A program made the position numbers and the translations under genes. From DATLFQ01 sp035540915 (GTDB taxonomy: Bacteria > Actinomycetota > Acidimicrobiia > Acidimicrobiales > GCA-2861595), in NCBI GenBank assembly GCA_035540915.1, contig DATLFQ010000231.1:1-6292 (forward strand): a stretch of 6,292 nt of DNA. The letters run 5' to 3'. This document shows positions 1 through 5,994 of the stretch, piece by piece; positions within the stretch are counted from its first letter, which is position 1; each line of letters opens with the position of its first letter. The notes under the pieces are model-generated. The model was not told the DNA's origin. It saw only the letters and a program-made list of their open reading frames with translations, and did no database searches.

Positions 1-118
1 ACGAGAACGACGGGATGGCCCCGGCCGGCGGGGCCGCCAGCGCCCACCCCGCCGCGATCACCACCGCCGCCAGGATGACTCGCGCCGTCCGGCTGCTGCT
101 CCTGCGCCCACCTCGCAT
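1..118 (-). CDS. N-terminal fragment of an exported protein, probably a third CWB2 cell-wall-binding protein (cut by left window edge)
   Basis: The ATG at 118-116 opens a frame that stays open to base 1 (39 codons plus one base). It is preceded by GGAGG at 128-124, five bases from the start. The 39 residues visible begin MRGGRRSSSRTAR, followed by a hydrophobic stretch (VILAAVVIAAGWALAA) and an AGA cleavage site near residue 34: a typical Sec signal peptide. The mature end begins IPSFS, and the next codon starts with T, which would allow F. The two neighbouring genes mature into LPNFSF and PGFTF just before their first CWB2 repeat, so I infer a third paralogue. The stop codon of the upstream gene lies 78 bases away on the same strand, so read-through transcription is possible. 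That the fragment is a secreted protein is well supported. The CWB2 assignment is inference from a handful of residues, as no CWB2 repeat lies inside the window. Confidence 0.8.
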   Translation of the reverse strand, partial: MRGGRRSSSRTARVILAAVVIAAGWALAAPPAGAIPSFS

Positions 119-123
119 GAGTG

Positions 124-129
124 CCTCCT
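124..129 (-). promoter_or_regulatory. Shine-Dalgarno AGGAGG for the left-edge gene
   Basis: AGGAGG on the minus strand lies five bases before the ATG at 118, inside a purine-rich run (GGGGGAGGAGGAGG). It fixes the start of a coding region otherwise visible only as 39 codons. Confidence 0.75.
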
Positions 130-136
130 CCTCCCC

Positions 137-170
137 CGCCGGGGACGGGCCGGCCGCCCGCCCCCCGGCG
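137..170. other. GC-rich two-part hairpin between two minus-strand genes
   Basis: Bases 137-144 (CGCCGGGG) pair perfectly with 163-170 (CCCCGGCG). Inside, 146-150 (CGGGC) pair with 156-160 (GCCCG) around a 5-base loop, separated by a small internal loop (A145 / C161-C162). The element lies between the stop of the gene ending at 197 and the ribosome-binding site of the gene starting at 118. No T-run follows on the minus strand; the next bases are GGGGAGGAGG. A classical intrinsic terminator is therefore unlikely. An attenuating or mRNA-stabilising structure is possible, but chance pairing in very GC-rich DNA cannot be excluded. Confidence 0.45.
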
Positions 171-184
171 CAAGCTAGCTCGCG
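169..184. other. 16-bp near-perfect palindrome around AGCTAGCT
   Basis: CGCAAGCTAGCTCGCG reads almost identically on both strands: seven of eight base pairs match, with A172/C181 the only mismatch. The core AGCTAGCT at 173-180 is perfect. It lies 13 bases downstream of the stop at 197 and upstream of the next gene. Its size and symmetry suit a dimeric repressor site, but no regulator is visible in the window. Confidence 0.3.
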
Positions 185-196
185 GATGTGACCCGC

Positions 197-2857
197 TTAC
201 GGCACGACCAGGAAGTCGTCGAAGCGGGGCTGGCCGTTCGCCGAGGCCAGACCGGCCAGGGTGGCCCCGACGTTGAACGTGCTCGTGCTGGTGGCGATGG
301 GCGCCCCGCCGTTGACCGAGCAGGAGATCGTCGTGCCACTGGCGGCCAGCTGGCAGGACAGCCGGTCGCCGACTGCCGGAACCACAGTGGTAGCGATGTC
401 GGTGGCGATCGTGTTCCCACCCGTGACCTGCTGGAGCCGGTAGTCGCCGCCCGGGGTGAAGCGGCCGAAGCGCCAGTAGTTGTTGCCGTCCGTGGCCCGG
501 AAGGCCAGGAAGAACTCGTCGGCGCCGAGGGTGGTGACCGTGACGGCGGCGGTACCGGTGGCGGTGCCGGTCTGGACGAGGGCCACGGTGTAGGCGTTGG
601 TCGTCACCGCCGCCTGGTTGGCGACGATGCCGGCCGCACCGGTGATGCCGTTGGCGGTGACCACAGCCCAGGTCTGACCCGAGTCTGCGGTGCCGAGGGT
701 GGGTGAGTCGGCCCGGTTGAAGCTGTCGACCACGCCGACGTAGGTGAACACGACGGCGCCCGAGGTGCCGCCCGGCGTCGTCACCGTGACGTTGCAGGTG
801 CCGGCCAGCGTGCCGGCCGGGGTGGTCCCGGTGATGGTGGTGTCGTTGACGACCGTGACGCCGGTGGCCGCCGTGCCGCAGAAGCTCACCGCGGTGGCGC
901 CGGTCAGGCCGGTGCCGGTGAGCGTGAAGGCGGTCCCGCCGGCGATGGAGCCCGACGTCGGGTTGACGGCGGTGAGGGTCGGCGCCGGAGTGACGTAGGT
1001 GAAGACCACGGCGCCCGAGGTGCCGCCGGGGGTGGTGACGGTCACGTTGCAGGCGCCGGCGGCGTTGGCCGGCGTCGTCCCGGTGACGGTGGTGTCGTTG
1101 ACGACGGTGAAGGTGGCCGCCGTGCCGCAGAAGTCGACCGCGGTGGCGCCGGTCAGGCCGGTGCCCGTGAGGGTGAAGGCGGTCCCACCGCCGGTCGGGC
1201 CCGACGTCGGGTTGATGGCGGTGAGGGTGGGAGCCGCGAGGTAGGTGAAGACCACGGCGCCCGAGGTGCCACCGGGGGTGGTGACGGTCACGTTGCAGGC
1301 GCCGGCGGCGCCGGCCGGCGTGGTCCCGGTGACGGTGGTGTCGTTGACGACGGTGACGCCGACGGCCGCGGTGCCGCAGAAGTCGACCGCGGTGGCGCCG
1401 GTCAGGCCGGTGCCGGTGAGGGTGAAGGCGGTACCGCCGGCGGTCGGCCCCGAGGTCGGGTTGACGGCCGTGAGGGTCGGGGCCGGCGCGACCGGTCCCC
1501 CGCCGTCGGCGTTGATGGTGAAGGCGATGGTGGCGGTGCCGCCGGGCGTGGTCACCGTGACGGTGCACGAGCCGGGCGCCCGGGCCGGCACCGTGCCGCT
1601 GATGCTGGTGCCGGTGATGACCAGGCCGGTGGCCGGCGCGCCGCAGAAGTCGACACTGCTGGTCCCGGTCAGGTTGCTGCCGGTGAGGGTGAAGCCGGTA
1701 CCCCCGGACTCGCTGGCGCTGGTGGGCGAGATGGCGGTGATGGTCGGAGCCGGCGTCGCCGGCGCAGTCTGGGCGGCGTTGCTGATGGCCAGCAGAATCC
1801 CGCCCGAGAGCACCTCGACGCCGCCCAGGGCGTGCGCGTCGGTCAGGGTGGACGCCCGGTCGCGGGCGAAGTCGACCACCCGGCCCGGGTCGGTGCTCGA
1901 GTTGGTGATCAGGTTGACCGTCGGGTCCTCCTTGCCGCCGTGGGGACCGCCGGCCAGGGCGTCGACGCCCAACTTGGCGTCGTCGCCGGTGGCCAGGTTG
2001 AAGTGGGTGGTCTTGAAGCCGAAGGTGTTGATGGCGAAGTCGGCGGCCAGGCGGGACGTGTGCGACCGGTCGTCGCCGGCGAAACGGCGCAGCGTGGTGA
2101 CGCTCAGGGCGCCGATCGACGCCTCCGTGGCCGCGGACACGGCCAGGGGGCCGCCGGCGATCAGCACCTGCTGGATGCCGAGCGCGGTCAGCGCGTCGGC
2201 GGCCTGGGGCGACAGGGAGTTCGGGGTGGTCAGGATGGTGGGGAACCGCAGAGCCCACGACACCGGGCCGAGCGAGAGGGCGTCGGGGAAGTTCTCGCCG
2301 CTGGCGATGATGGCGGTCCGCCGGCCCCCGGTGGTGCCGATCCCTGCGGCCGGCGGGCTCCCGACGATGGCTCGCATGGTGTCGTATCGGGTGGCGCCGC
2401 CGATACGGGTCACGTTCAGGTTGCCGCCGGCGGCGTTGGTCGACGCGGTGCCGGCCAGGGCGTCCTGCACGGCTTGCGAGACGGCCGTGGTCTGCCCGAG
2501 GAGCACGACGTTGCGGGTCCGAAGAGTTCGCAGGGCGTCGAGGGTCGGCGCCGGCACCGGGGCCGAGGGCGTGGTCAGCAGGATCGGCGCCCCCAGCGTG
2601 CCGGCCAGGTAATTGCCGGCCAGCGCGTCGGGATAGTTGGAGCCGGTGGCGATGACCGCCGTCTCGGCGCCGTTGGGGAACGAGCTGACGGCGATGACCC
2701 GGGCGGTGTCGTAGCGGTCGGCCCCCGCCAGGCGGGTGAACGAGAAGTTGGGCAGCGCCGACGCCGGCGCCGCCGATGCCACCAGCCCGCCCGCCGCCGT
2801 GATCAGCGCCACCGCCGCCACGCCGAGCCTCGTGCGTCGTCCCGTCCCTCGCTGCAT
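197..2857 (-). CDS. Secreted CWB2 cell-wall-binding protein with four IPT/TIG repeats and a C-terminal jelly-roll domain (886 aa)
   Basis: The start is ATG 2857, with GGAGG seven bases upstream (2869-2865); the stop is TAA at 199-197. Residues 1-34 form a signal peptide (MQRGTGRRTR, hydrophobic core, cleavage near ASA-LPNF). Three CWB2 repeats follow at about 38-135, 148-247 and 257-361, recognised by TRLAGADRYDTAR, SGENFPDAL and GGPLAVS. The third is degenerate (GDDRSHTSR; GGILLAIS instead of GGPLAVS). Residues 370-448, 458-540, 542-621 and 624-707 are IPT/TIG Ig-like repeats (PTLTAxNPTSG, GGTAFTLTG, FCG, CxVTVTTPGG). Each has two cysteines, at 405/431, 494/521, 577/603 and 660/688. Residues 710-886 begin DSFNRADSPTLG and resemble concanavalin-like jelly-roll domains, with Cys835/846. 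There is no LPXTG motif or C-terminal membrane helix, so wall attachment should depend on CWB2. The best-studied CWB2 proteins (Clostridioides difficile) bind an anionic wall polymer through three such repeats; the ligand here is unknown. Probable role: surface display or adhesion. Confidence 0.93.
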   Translation of the reverse strand: MQRGTGRRTRLGVAAVALITAAGGLVASAAPASALPNFSFTRLAGADRYDTARVIAVSSFPNGAETAVIATGSNYPDALAGNYLAGTLGAPILLTTPSAPVPAPTLDALRTLRTRNVVLLGQTTAVSQAVQDALAGTASTNAAGGNLNVTRIGGATRYDTMRAIVGSPPAAGIGTTGGRRTAIIASGENFPDALSLGPVSWALRFPTILTTPNSLSPQAADALTALGIQQVLIAGGPLAVSAATEASIGALSVTTLRRFAGDDRSHTSRLAADFAINTFGFKTTHFNLATGDDAKLGVDALAGGPHGGKEDPTVNLITNSSTDPGRVVDFARDRASTLTDAHALGGVEVLSGGILLAISNAAQTAPATPAPTITAISPTSASESGGTGFTLTGSNLTGTSSVDFCGAPATGLVITGTSISGTVPARAPGSCTVTVTTPGGTATIAFTINADGGGPVAPAPTLTAVNPTSGPTAGGTAFTLTGTGLTGATAVDFCGTAAVGVTVVNDTTVTGTTPAGAAGACNVTVTTPGGTSGAVVFTYLAAPTLTAINPTSGPTGGGTAFTLTGTGLTGATAVDFCGTAATFTVVNDTTVTGTTPANAAGACNVTVTTPGGTSGAVVFTYVTPAPTLTAVNPTSGSIAGGTAFTLTGTGLTGATAVSFCGTAATGVTVVNDTTITGTTPAGTLAGTCNVTVTTPGGTSGAVVFTYVGVVDSFNRADSPTLGTADSGQTWAVVTANGITGAAGIVANQAAVTTNAYTVALVQTGTATGTAAVTVTTLGADEFFLAFRATDGNNYWRFGRFTPGGDYRLQQVTGGNTIATDIATTVVPAVGDRLSCQLAASGTTISCSVNGGAPIATSTSTFNVGATLAGLASANGQPRFDDFLVVP
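737..1486 (-). repeat. Three near-identical tandem IPT/TIG coding repeats (about 250 bp each)
   Basis: The coding DNA for residues 458-540, 542-621 and 624-707 is a tandem array with units at about 1486-1238, 1234-995 and 988-737. The recurring plus-strand string GTAGGTGAA near 739, 997 and 1244 marks unit ends spaced roughly 250 bp. The first two units are almost identical in protein and DNA, apart from a one-residue length difference (AAVGVTVVND against AATFTVVND) and a few substitutions. The third carries SFCG for DFCG. A fourth, diverged unit lies upstream at about 1750-1514. The similarity points to recent duplication or homogenisation, and makes unit-number variation likely. Confidence 0.85.
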
Positions 2858-2864
2858 GTGTTCG

Positions 2865-2869
2865 CCTCC
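2865..2869 (-). promoter_or_regulatory. Shine-Dalgarno GGAGG for the 886-aa protein
   Basis: GGAGG on the minus strand lies seven bases before ATG 2857, supporting that start. Just upstream, 2874-2888 forms a perfect 6-bp inverted repeat (GCTCGA, loop TCG, TCGAGC) that could fold in the mRNA leader without covering the site. Confidence 0.75.
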
Positions 2870-2893
2870 GCCGGCTCGATCGTCGAGCTCTCG

Positions 2894-2938
2894 TTATCGG
2901 ACGTATCGGATATATCGGTTCTACCAGTTACATCGGTC
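2894..2938 (-). promoter_or_regulatory. Five 9-bp ATCGG-type direct repeats in the probable promoter of the 886-aa gene
   Basis: On the plus strand the 9-mers are TTATCGGAC, GTATCGGAT, ATATCGGTT, CTACCAGTT and ACATCGGTC. ATCGG starts at 2896, 2905, 2914 and 2932, exactly 9, 9 and 18 bases apart, with a degenerate unit between. The block is AT-rich for this window and lies 37-81 bases upstream of ATG 2857, after a terminator, so it should lie in the gene's own promoter. A weak promoter candidate overlaps it on the minus strand: GTGACC (2940-2935), 18 bases, GATATA (2916-2911). The units also contain an 8-bp palindrome, GATATATC, at 2909-2916. Iterated activator or repressor sites are the simplest reading, but a simple tandem repeat with no function is possible. 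Confidence 0.5.
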
Positions 2939-2966
2939 ACGGCGCCGGAAGCTCCGGCCAGAAAGC

Positions 2967-3002
2967 GAGAGCCCCGGCCCCCGTGAGGGGACCGGGGCTC
3001 TC
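2967..3002 (-). terminator. Strong hairpin terminator downstream of the 914-aa gene
   Basis: Bases 2967-2977 (GAGAGCCCCGG) pair perfectly with 2992-3002 (CCGGGGCTCTC). The stem extends by four more C-G pairs past one bulged A (2991) to a 5-base loop at 2982-2986. It begins 42 bases after the TAG at 3047-3045. On the minus strand the stem is followed by GCTTTCTGG, only a short T-run, which is common for terminators in high-GC actinobacteria. A second small perfect hairpin (6-bp stem, 3-base loop) follows at 2944-2958. Together they should largely separate transcription of the two large genes. Confidence 0.75.
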
Positions 3003-3044
3003 TCGGTTCACAGGGGCCGAGCTGCGCCCCCGTTCAAGTGGTGG

Positions 3045-5789
3045 CTACCGGGTGATGGCCGACGAGCCCTCCGGGAAGGTGGGCACGAAACCGCCAGCGA
3101 CGAGGTCGTTCGCCTGCTCGTCGACGGCGCCGACCACCGCAGCCAGAGCCTGGGCCTGGCTGAAGCCAGTGCCTGCGCCCGGGTTGGTAGTGAAGGTCAC
3201 CGTCGTCCGGGCCGGCGTCCCGCCGATGGTGCCGTTGCCGACAGGGTTGAAGGCGTTGGCGTTGACGTCGTACAGGAAGAAGTCGCCTGGCGGCGCCGTG
3301 GCGCCGTACGCCAGCGGAAGCGGTGAGTCGAAGGTGTACACCACGACTGCGTTGCCCGACGGGTTGTTGGTGATGCTGACCGACACCAGGTCGGGCAGCG
3401 TGGTTCGGCCGGCCGAGGCGACGATGCCCTGCAGCGGCCTCTCGTCGTCCTGGTTGAACAGGATGGCGCCCGTCGTACCGAAGACACCGCCCTGCTGAAC
3501 GTTCGCCCCCACCGCCGTGCCGACCACACCGGCCGCGAAGGTCACATCGACCTGTCGGGCGTCGGTCGCGGAGCGCACGGCCGTGCCCGCCGCGGTGGCG
3601 GTACCGGCTGCGTCGTACAGGAAGAACTGACCCGGGTTGACGAAGAACGGGTCGACCGGCTGATCGAAGGTGAAGGTCACCTGGTTCGTTCCGGTGATCT
3701 CGGCGGTCAGAAGGTCCGGCCCGGTGGTGATGCCGTTGGCCAGCACATCGGCCGCCTGCATGACATTGGGCACCGGTACGGCCGACGTGTCGACCACGGT
3801 GCCCGCCTCGACGACACCTCGCGCCACCTGAGCAGCCGGGAAGGCTCCGATCGGATAGGTCACCGTAACGGTCCGGCCATCACCAGTGGCAATCACTGCG
3901 CCAGTGGCGTTGTTGACCAGGTTGTTGTCCGTCAGGATCAGTTCGAAGCCGGCCAGGACGACGCCGGTCGGAGCGGCACCGACCGTATTCGGGGCCACCG
4001 CTTCGTCGAACACGAAGTCGACCAGCGGGTTCCCGAAGGCGTTGGTTCGGAAGTTGCCGACACTGACCAGGTCCGGGCCGAGGGTGATGCCGGCCGCCTG
4101 CGTGAAGCCGGTGAACGGCACAGCCGAGACCGGGTTACCCAGGCCGCCCGCATCGACCACAGCCGCCTGCTCGACCGCCGCCGTGGTGGCGCTGGCGAGC
4201 GAGGCCGCGGCAAACGGCGCCACGACGGTGTTGCCGACGATGGTCACGGCACCGTTGGGGTTGAAGCGCTGGCCGGTGCTGCTGTACACGTGGAAGAAGG
4301 CGGGCGTCGGGATGATGGCGCCGCTGGGCGGCTCATCGAACGTGTAGATGACGTTGTTCCCGTTGCGGGTCGCCGACACCAGATCCGGGGCGTTGGTGGC
4401 CGCGGCGGCGCCTGCCGTCACCGTCACCTGGATCTGCTGGGTCGTCGACACGCCGTTCGTGCGCTGGACCACGAAGGTCAGCGTGCAGTTGCCGGCAGCC
4501 TGGGCGGCCGGGATCGGCACGTTGAACGCACCGGTGGTGGCATTGACGGTCAGCGTCTGGTTGCTGAGGCCGCAGCCCGAGACCGAGAGCGAGACGATGG
4601 TGCCCGGCTCGGTGACGGTGCCGCCCAGCTGGGCGCCGGCCTGGACGCTGGTGGCGTTCAGGGTGATGGGACCGGTGACGCTGCCCTGGGCCAGCGTGGT
4701 GGCCTCGGCCCGGACGGCTTCGGAGACGGCCAGGGGGCCGCCGAAGATGTCACCGCTGGTGAGGGTGGCGGCGTTGGCCGAGATGTACGCCGCGGCGCCG
4801 GTGCTGGCCGAGTTCGACAGCACCGTCGGCGAGACGGTCAGCAGGATGGGCGACACCTCGCGGCCGGCGTGCGGGCCTCCGACGAGGGCGTCGGGGAAGT
4901 CGTCACCGCGGGCCAGGTTCACGTGGTTGTTGGTGAAGCCGAGCGTGGCCACCGAGTAGTTGGCGATCGCCCGAGCGGTCTCGGTGCGGTCGGCGCCCTG
5001 GAGGCGCGTGGTGGTGATGGCGGTGGTGGGCGGCGGGTTCTGGTTGGCGCCCTGGACCGAGGTCTCGGTGGCGGCGCTGATGGCGACCGGGCCGCCCAGG
5101 ATGATGGCCGTCTGGATGTTCAGGTCGTCCAGTGCCTGCCGGGCGTGGCTGTTCAGCGCAGCGCCCTCGGTGAGGATGACGGGCAGCCGGTTGGCGTAGG
5201 ACGCCGGGCCGGCGGCCAGGGCGTCGGCGAAGTTCTCGCCGGTCGCGACGAAGGCGGTGCGGCGGCCGCCCACGGAACCGACGACGGTGCCGGCGGCCGT
5301 GGCGAGCAGCCGCGACGTCTCGTAGCGGTCGGCGCCCCCGATGCGGCTGACGGTCAGGAGACCGCCGCCGACGGCGGTGGAGGTGAGGCCCCGCAGCTCG
5401 GCCTCGACGGCCGCGCTGACGGCGGTGGGGCCGCCGAGGATGATGACGTTGCGGGCACGCAGGTTGGACAGGCCGGTGCGGGCCGCGGCGCTGAGTGCGT
5501 TGGACGTCGTGAGCAGGATCGGGGCGCCGAGGTTGCCGGCCAGGTAGTTGCCCGACAGCGCGTCGGGGAACGCCTCACCCGTTGCCAGCAGCACCGTGTT
5601 GGCGTTCGTGAACCGCGACTCGGCGACGATCCTCGCCGTCTCGTAGCGGTCAGCTCCACCTAGGCGGGTGAACGTGAAACCAGGCGCCGCAGAGCCTGTC
5701 CCCGCAGTGGCGGCTAGGCCCACAGTGACGGTCAGGCCGGCGAGAAGCGCCGCCCCCGCCCTGCGGAATCGTCCGGAACCTCGTTGCAT
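3045..5789 (-). CDS. Secreted CWB2 cell-wall-binding protein with an Ig-like linker and four PDLVS repeats (914 aa)
   Basis: I start it at ATG 5789, not at the in-frame ATG 5846. AGGAGG lies five bases before 5789, and the N-terminus MQRGSGRFRR then matches MQRGTGRRTR of the neighbouring paralogue. The stop is TAG at 3047-3045. Residues 1-34 are a signal peptide (cleavage near GSA-APGF). CWB2 repeats lie at about 38-135, 146-246 and 258-366, all with intact motifs (TRLGGADRYETAR, GENFADAL, GGPxAVS/GGPVAIS); the third includes ARGDDFPDALVGGPHAG. Residues 370-460 look like a bacterial Ig-like domain with a cysteine pair (406/435). Residues 467-914 are four related beta-rich repeats, each with PDLVS/PDLLT, a (Y/V)xFD motif 17-23 residues later, and an FFLYD-like strand; they resemble Big_5/SwmB-type Ig folds, a low-confidence assignment. 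The protein has no lysine, no tryptophan, no LPXTG motif and no C-terminal membrane helix. Probable role: wall-anchored surface or adhesion protein. No catalytic site was recognised. Confidence 0.93.
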   Translation of the reverse strand: MQRGSGRFRRAGAALLAGLTVTVGLAATAGTGSAAPGFTFTRLGGADRYETARIVAESRFTNANTVLLATGEAFPDALSGNYLAGNLGAPILLTTSNALSAAARTGLSNLRARNVIILGGPTAVSAAVEAELRGLTSTAVGGGLLTVSRIGGADRYETSRLLATAAGTVVGSVGGRRTAFVATGENFADALAAGPASYANRLPVILTEGAALNSHARQALDDLNIQTAIILGGPVAISAATETSVQGANQNPPPTTAITTTRLQGADRTETARAIANYSVATLGFTNNHVNLARGDDFPDALVGGPHAGREVSPILLTVSPTVLSNSASTGAAAYISANAATLTSGDIFGGPLAVSEAVRAEATTLAQGSVTGPITLNATSVQAGAQLGGTVTEPGTIVSLSVSGCGLSNQTLTVNATTGAFNVPIPAAQAAGNCTLTFVVQRTNGVSTTQQIQVTVTAGAAAATNAPDLVSATRNGNNVIYTFDEPPSGAIIPTPAFFHVYSSTGQRFNPNGAVTIVGNTVVAPFAAASLASATTAAVEQAAVVDAGGLGNPVSAVPFTGFTQAAGITLGPDLVSVGNFRTNAFGNPLVDFVFDEAVAPNTVGAAPTGVVLAGFELILTDNNLVNNATGAVIATGDGRTVTVTYPIGAFPAAQVARGVVEAGTVVDTSAVPVPNVMQAADVLANGITTGPDLLTAEITGTNQVTFTFDQPVDPFFVNPGQFFLYDAAGTATAAGTAVRSATDARQVDVTFAAGVVGTAVGANVQQGGVFGTTGAILFNQDDERPLQGIVASAGRTTLPDLVSVSITNNPSGNAVVVYTFDSPLPLAYGATAPPGDFFLYDVNANAFNPVGNGTIGGTPARTTVTFTTNPGAGTGFSQAQALAAVVGAVDEQANDLVAGGFVPTFPEGSSAITR
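3048..4391 (-). repeat. Four diverged tandem PDLVS protein repeats (coding)
   Basis: Units cover residues 467-570, 571-689, 690-797 and 798-914, about 4391-4080, 4079-3723, 3722-3399 and 3398-3048. The start motifs PDLVS, PDLVS, PDLLT and PDLVS sit at residues 468, 572, 691 and 799. Shared landmarks follow: YTFDEP/FVFDEA/FTFDQP/YTFDSP, then FFHVYSS/FELILTD/FFLYDAA/FFLYDVN, then a segment like VExxxVVDxxG in the first two units. Unlike the IPT repeats next door, the units have diverged widely, so they are old duplications. The stretch near 3840-3900 uses more A/T-ending codons (ATT, ACT, GGT, GTT, TAT) than the CWB2 part. Confidence 0.75.
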
Positions 5790-5794
5790 GTATC

Positions 5795-5800
5795 CCTCCT
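5795..5800 (-). promoter_or_regulatory. Shine-Dalgarno AGGAGG that decides the start of the 914-aa gene
   Basis: AGGAGG on the minus strand is five bases before ATG 5789. No comparable site precedes the in-frame ATG 5846, which lies in the loop of a leader hairpin. This supports the shorter product and a long untranslated leader. Confidence 0.8.
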
Positions 5801-5838
5801 GGGGAGTTTCGGTTGTCGATGGTGCTACTGACGGCTCG

Positions 5839-5864
5839 CCCGGCAAACAGCCGGGACCCTACTC
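5839..5864 (-). promoter_or_regulatory. Leader element, proximal copy: GAGTAGGG followed by a 6-bp hairpin
   Basis: On the minus strand GAGTAGGG (5864-5857) is followed after one base by a perfect hairpin, CCCGGC (5855-5850), loop TGTTT, GCCGGG (5844-5839). GTAG appears ten bases after the stem. The element lies 50-75 bases upstream of ATG 5789. A second copy lies 130 bases further upstream. It could be a structured leader RNA or a protein site; I cannot match it to a riboswitch family. TAGGGT (5861-5856) also resembles an actinobacterial -10 box, with TTGTTT (5887-5882) as a poor -35 at a 20-base spacing. Confidence 0.45.
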
Positions 5865-5960
5865 GCTCGTGGATGAAAAGGAAACAATTCGGCCGTTGGG
5901 GCCGCACCACCCCGGAGGTCCCGGGACATGACGGACCCACCCACCTACGTCGCGATGACC

Positions 5961-5994
5961 CCCCGCCTGTATCCGCCGGCGGGGTTCCCTACTC
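5961..5994 (-). promoter_or_regulatory. Leader element, distal copy: GAGTAGGG followed by a 7-bp hairpin
   Basis: GAGTAGGG (minus strand, 5994-5987) is followed after two bases by a perfect stem CCCCGCC (5984-5978) / GGCGGGG (5967-5961) with a 10-base loop. GTAG appears 12 bases after the stem. Order and spacing match the copy at 5864-5839, while stem and loop sequences differ, as expected for a conserved structure. No gene lies between the two copies. Confidence 0.4.

Noticed and set aside
1245..2612. Long plus-strand open frame opposite the 886-aa gene, preceded in the same frame by shorter ones at 744-998 and 999-1244
   Set aside because: These are shadows of the minus-strand gene in very GC-rich DNA. 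Their repeated starts follow from the IPT repeat units. The products are low-complexity, with no recognisable domain, and the minus-strand frame has clear CWB2 and IPT motifs.
2894..2920. FliA/WhiG-type (sigma-28) promoter suggested by TCCGATAA on the minus strand
   Set aside because: The expected TAAA-type -35 is absent; the matching position reads AACCGATA, which is just another repeat unit. The similarity comes from the 9-bp repeats.
1832..3326. Two overlapping plus-strand open frames (1832-2986 and 2736-3326) that cross the intergenic region
   Set aside because: They pass through the terminator and the 9-bp repeats (giving the artefactual peptide YRTYRIYRFYQ) and through the 3' end of the other gene. 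Composition is Arg/Gly-rich with no domain.
4290..5663. 457-codon plus-strand open frame opposite the 914-aa gene
   Set aside because: The product is Gly/Arg/Val-rich with no domain signature and lies entirely antisense to well-supported CWB2 repeats.
5790..5846. Alternative upstream start ATG 5846 for the 914-aa protein
   Set aside because: It would add 19 residues before the signal peptide, lacks a ribosome-binding site, and lies in a leader hairpin. ATG 5789 has AGGAGG and matches the paralogue's N-terminus.
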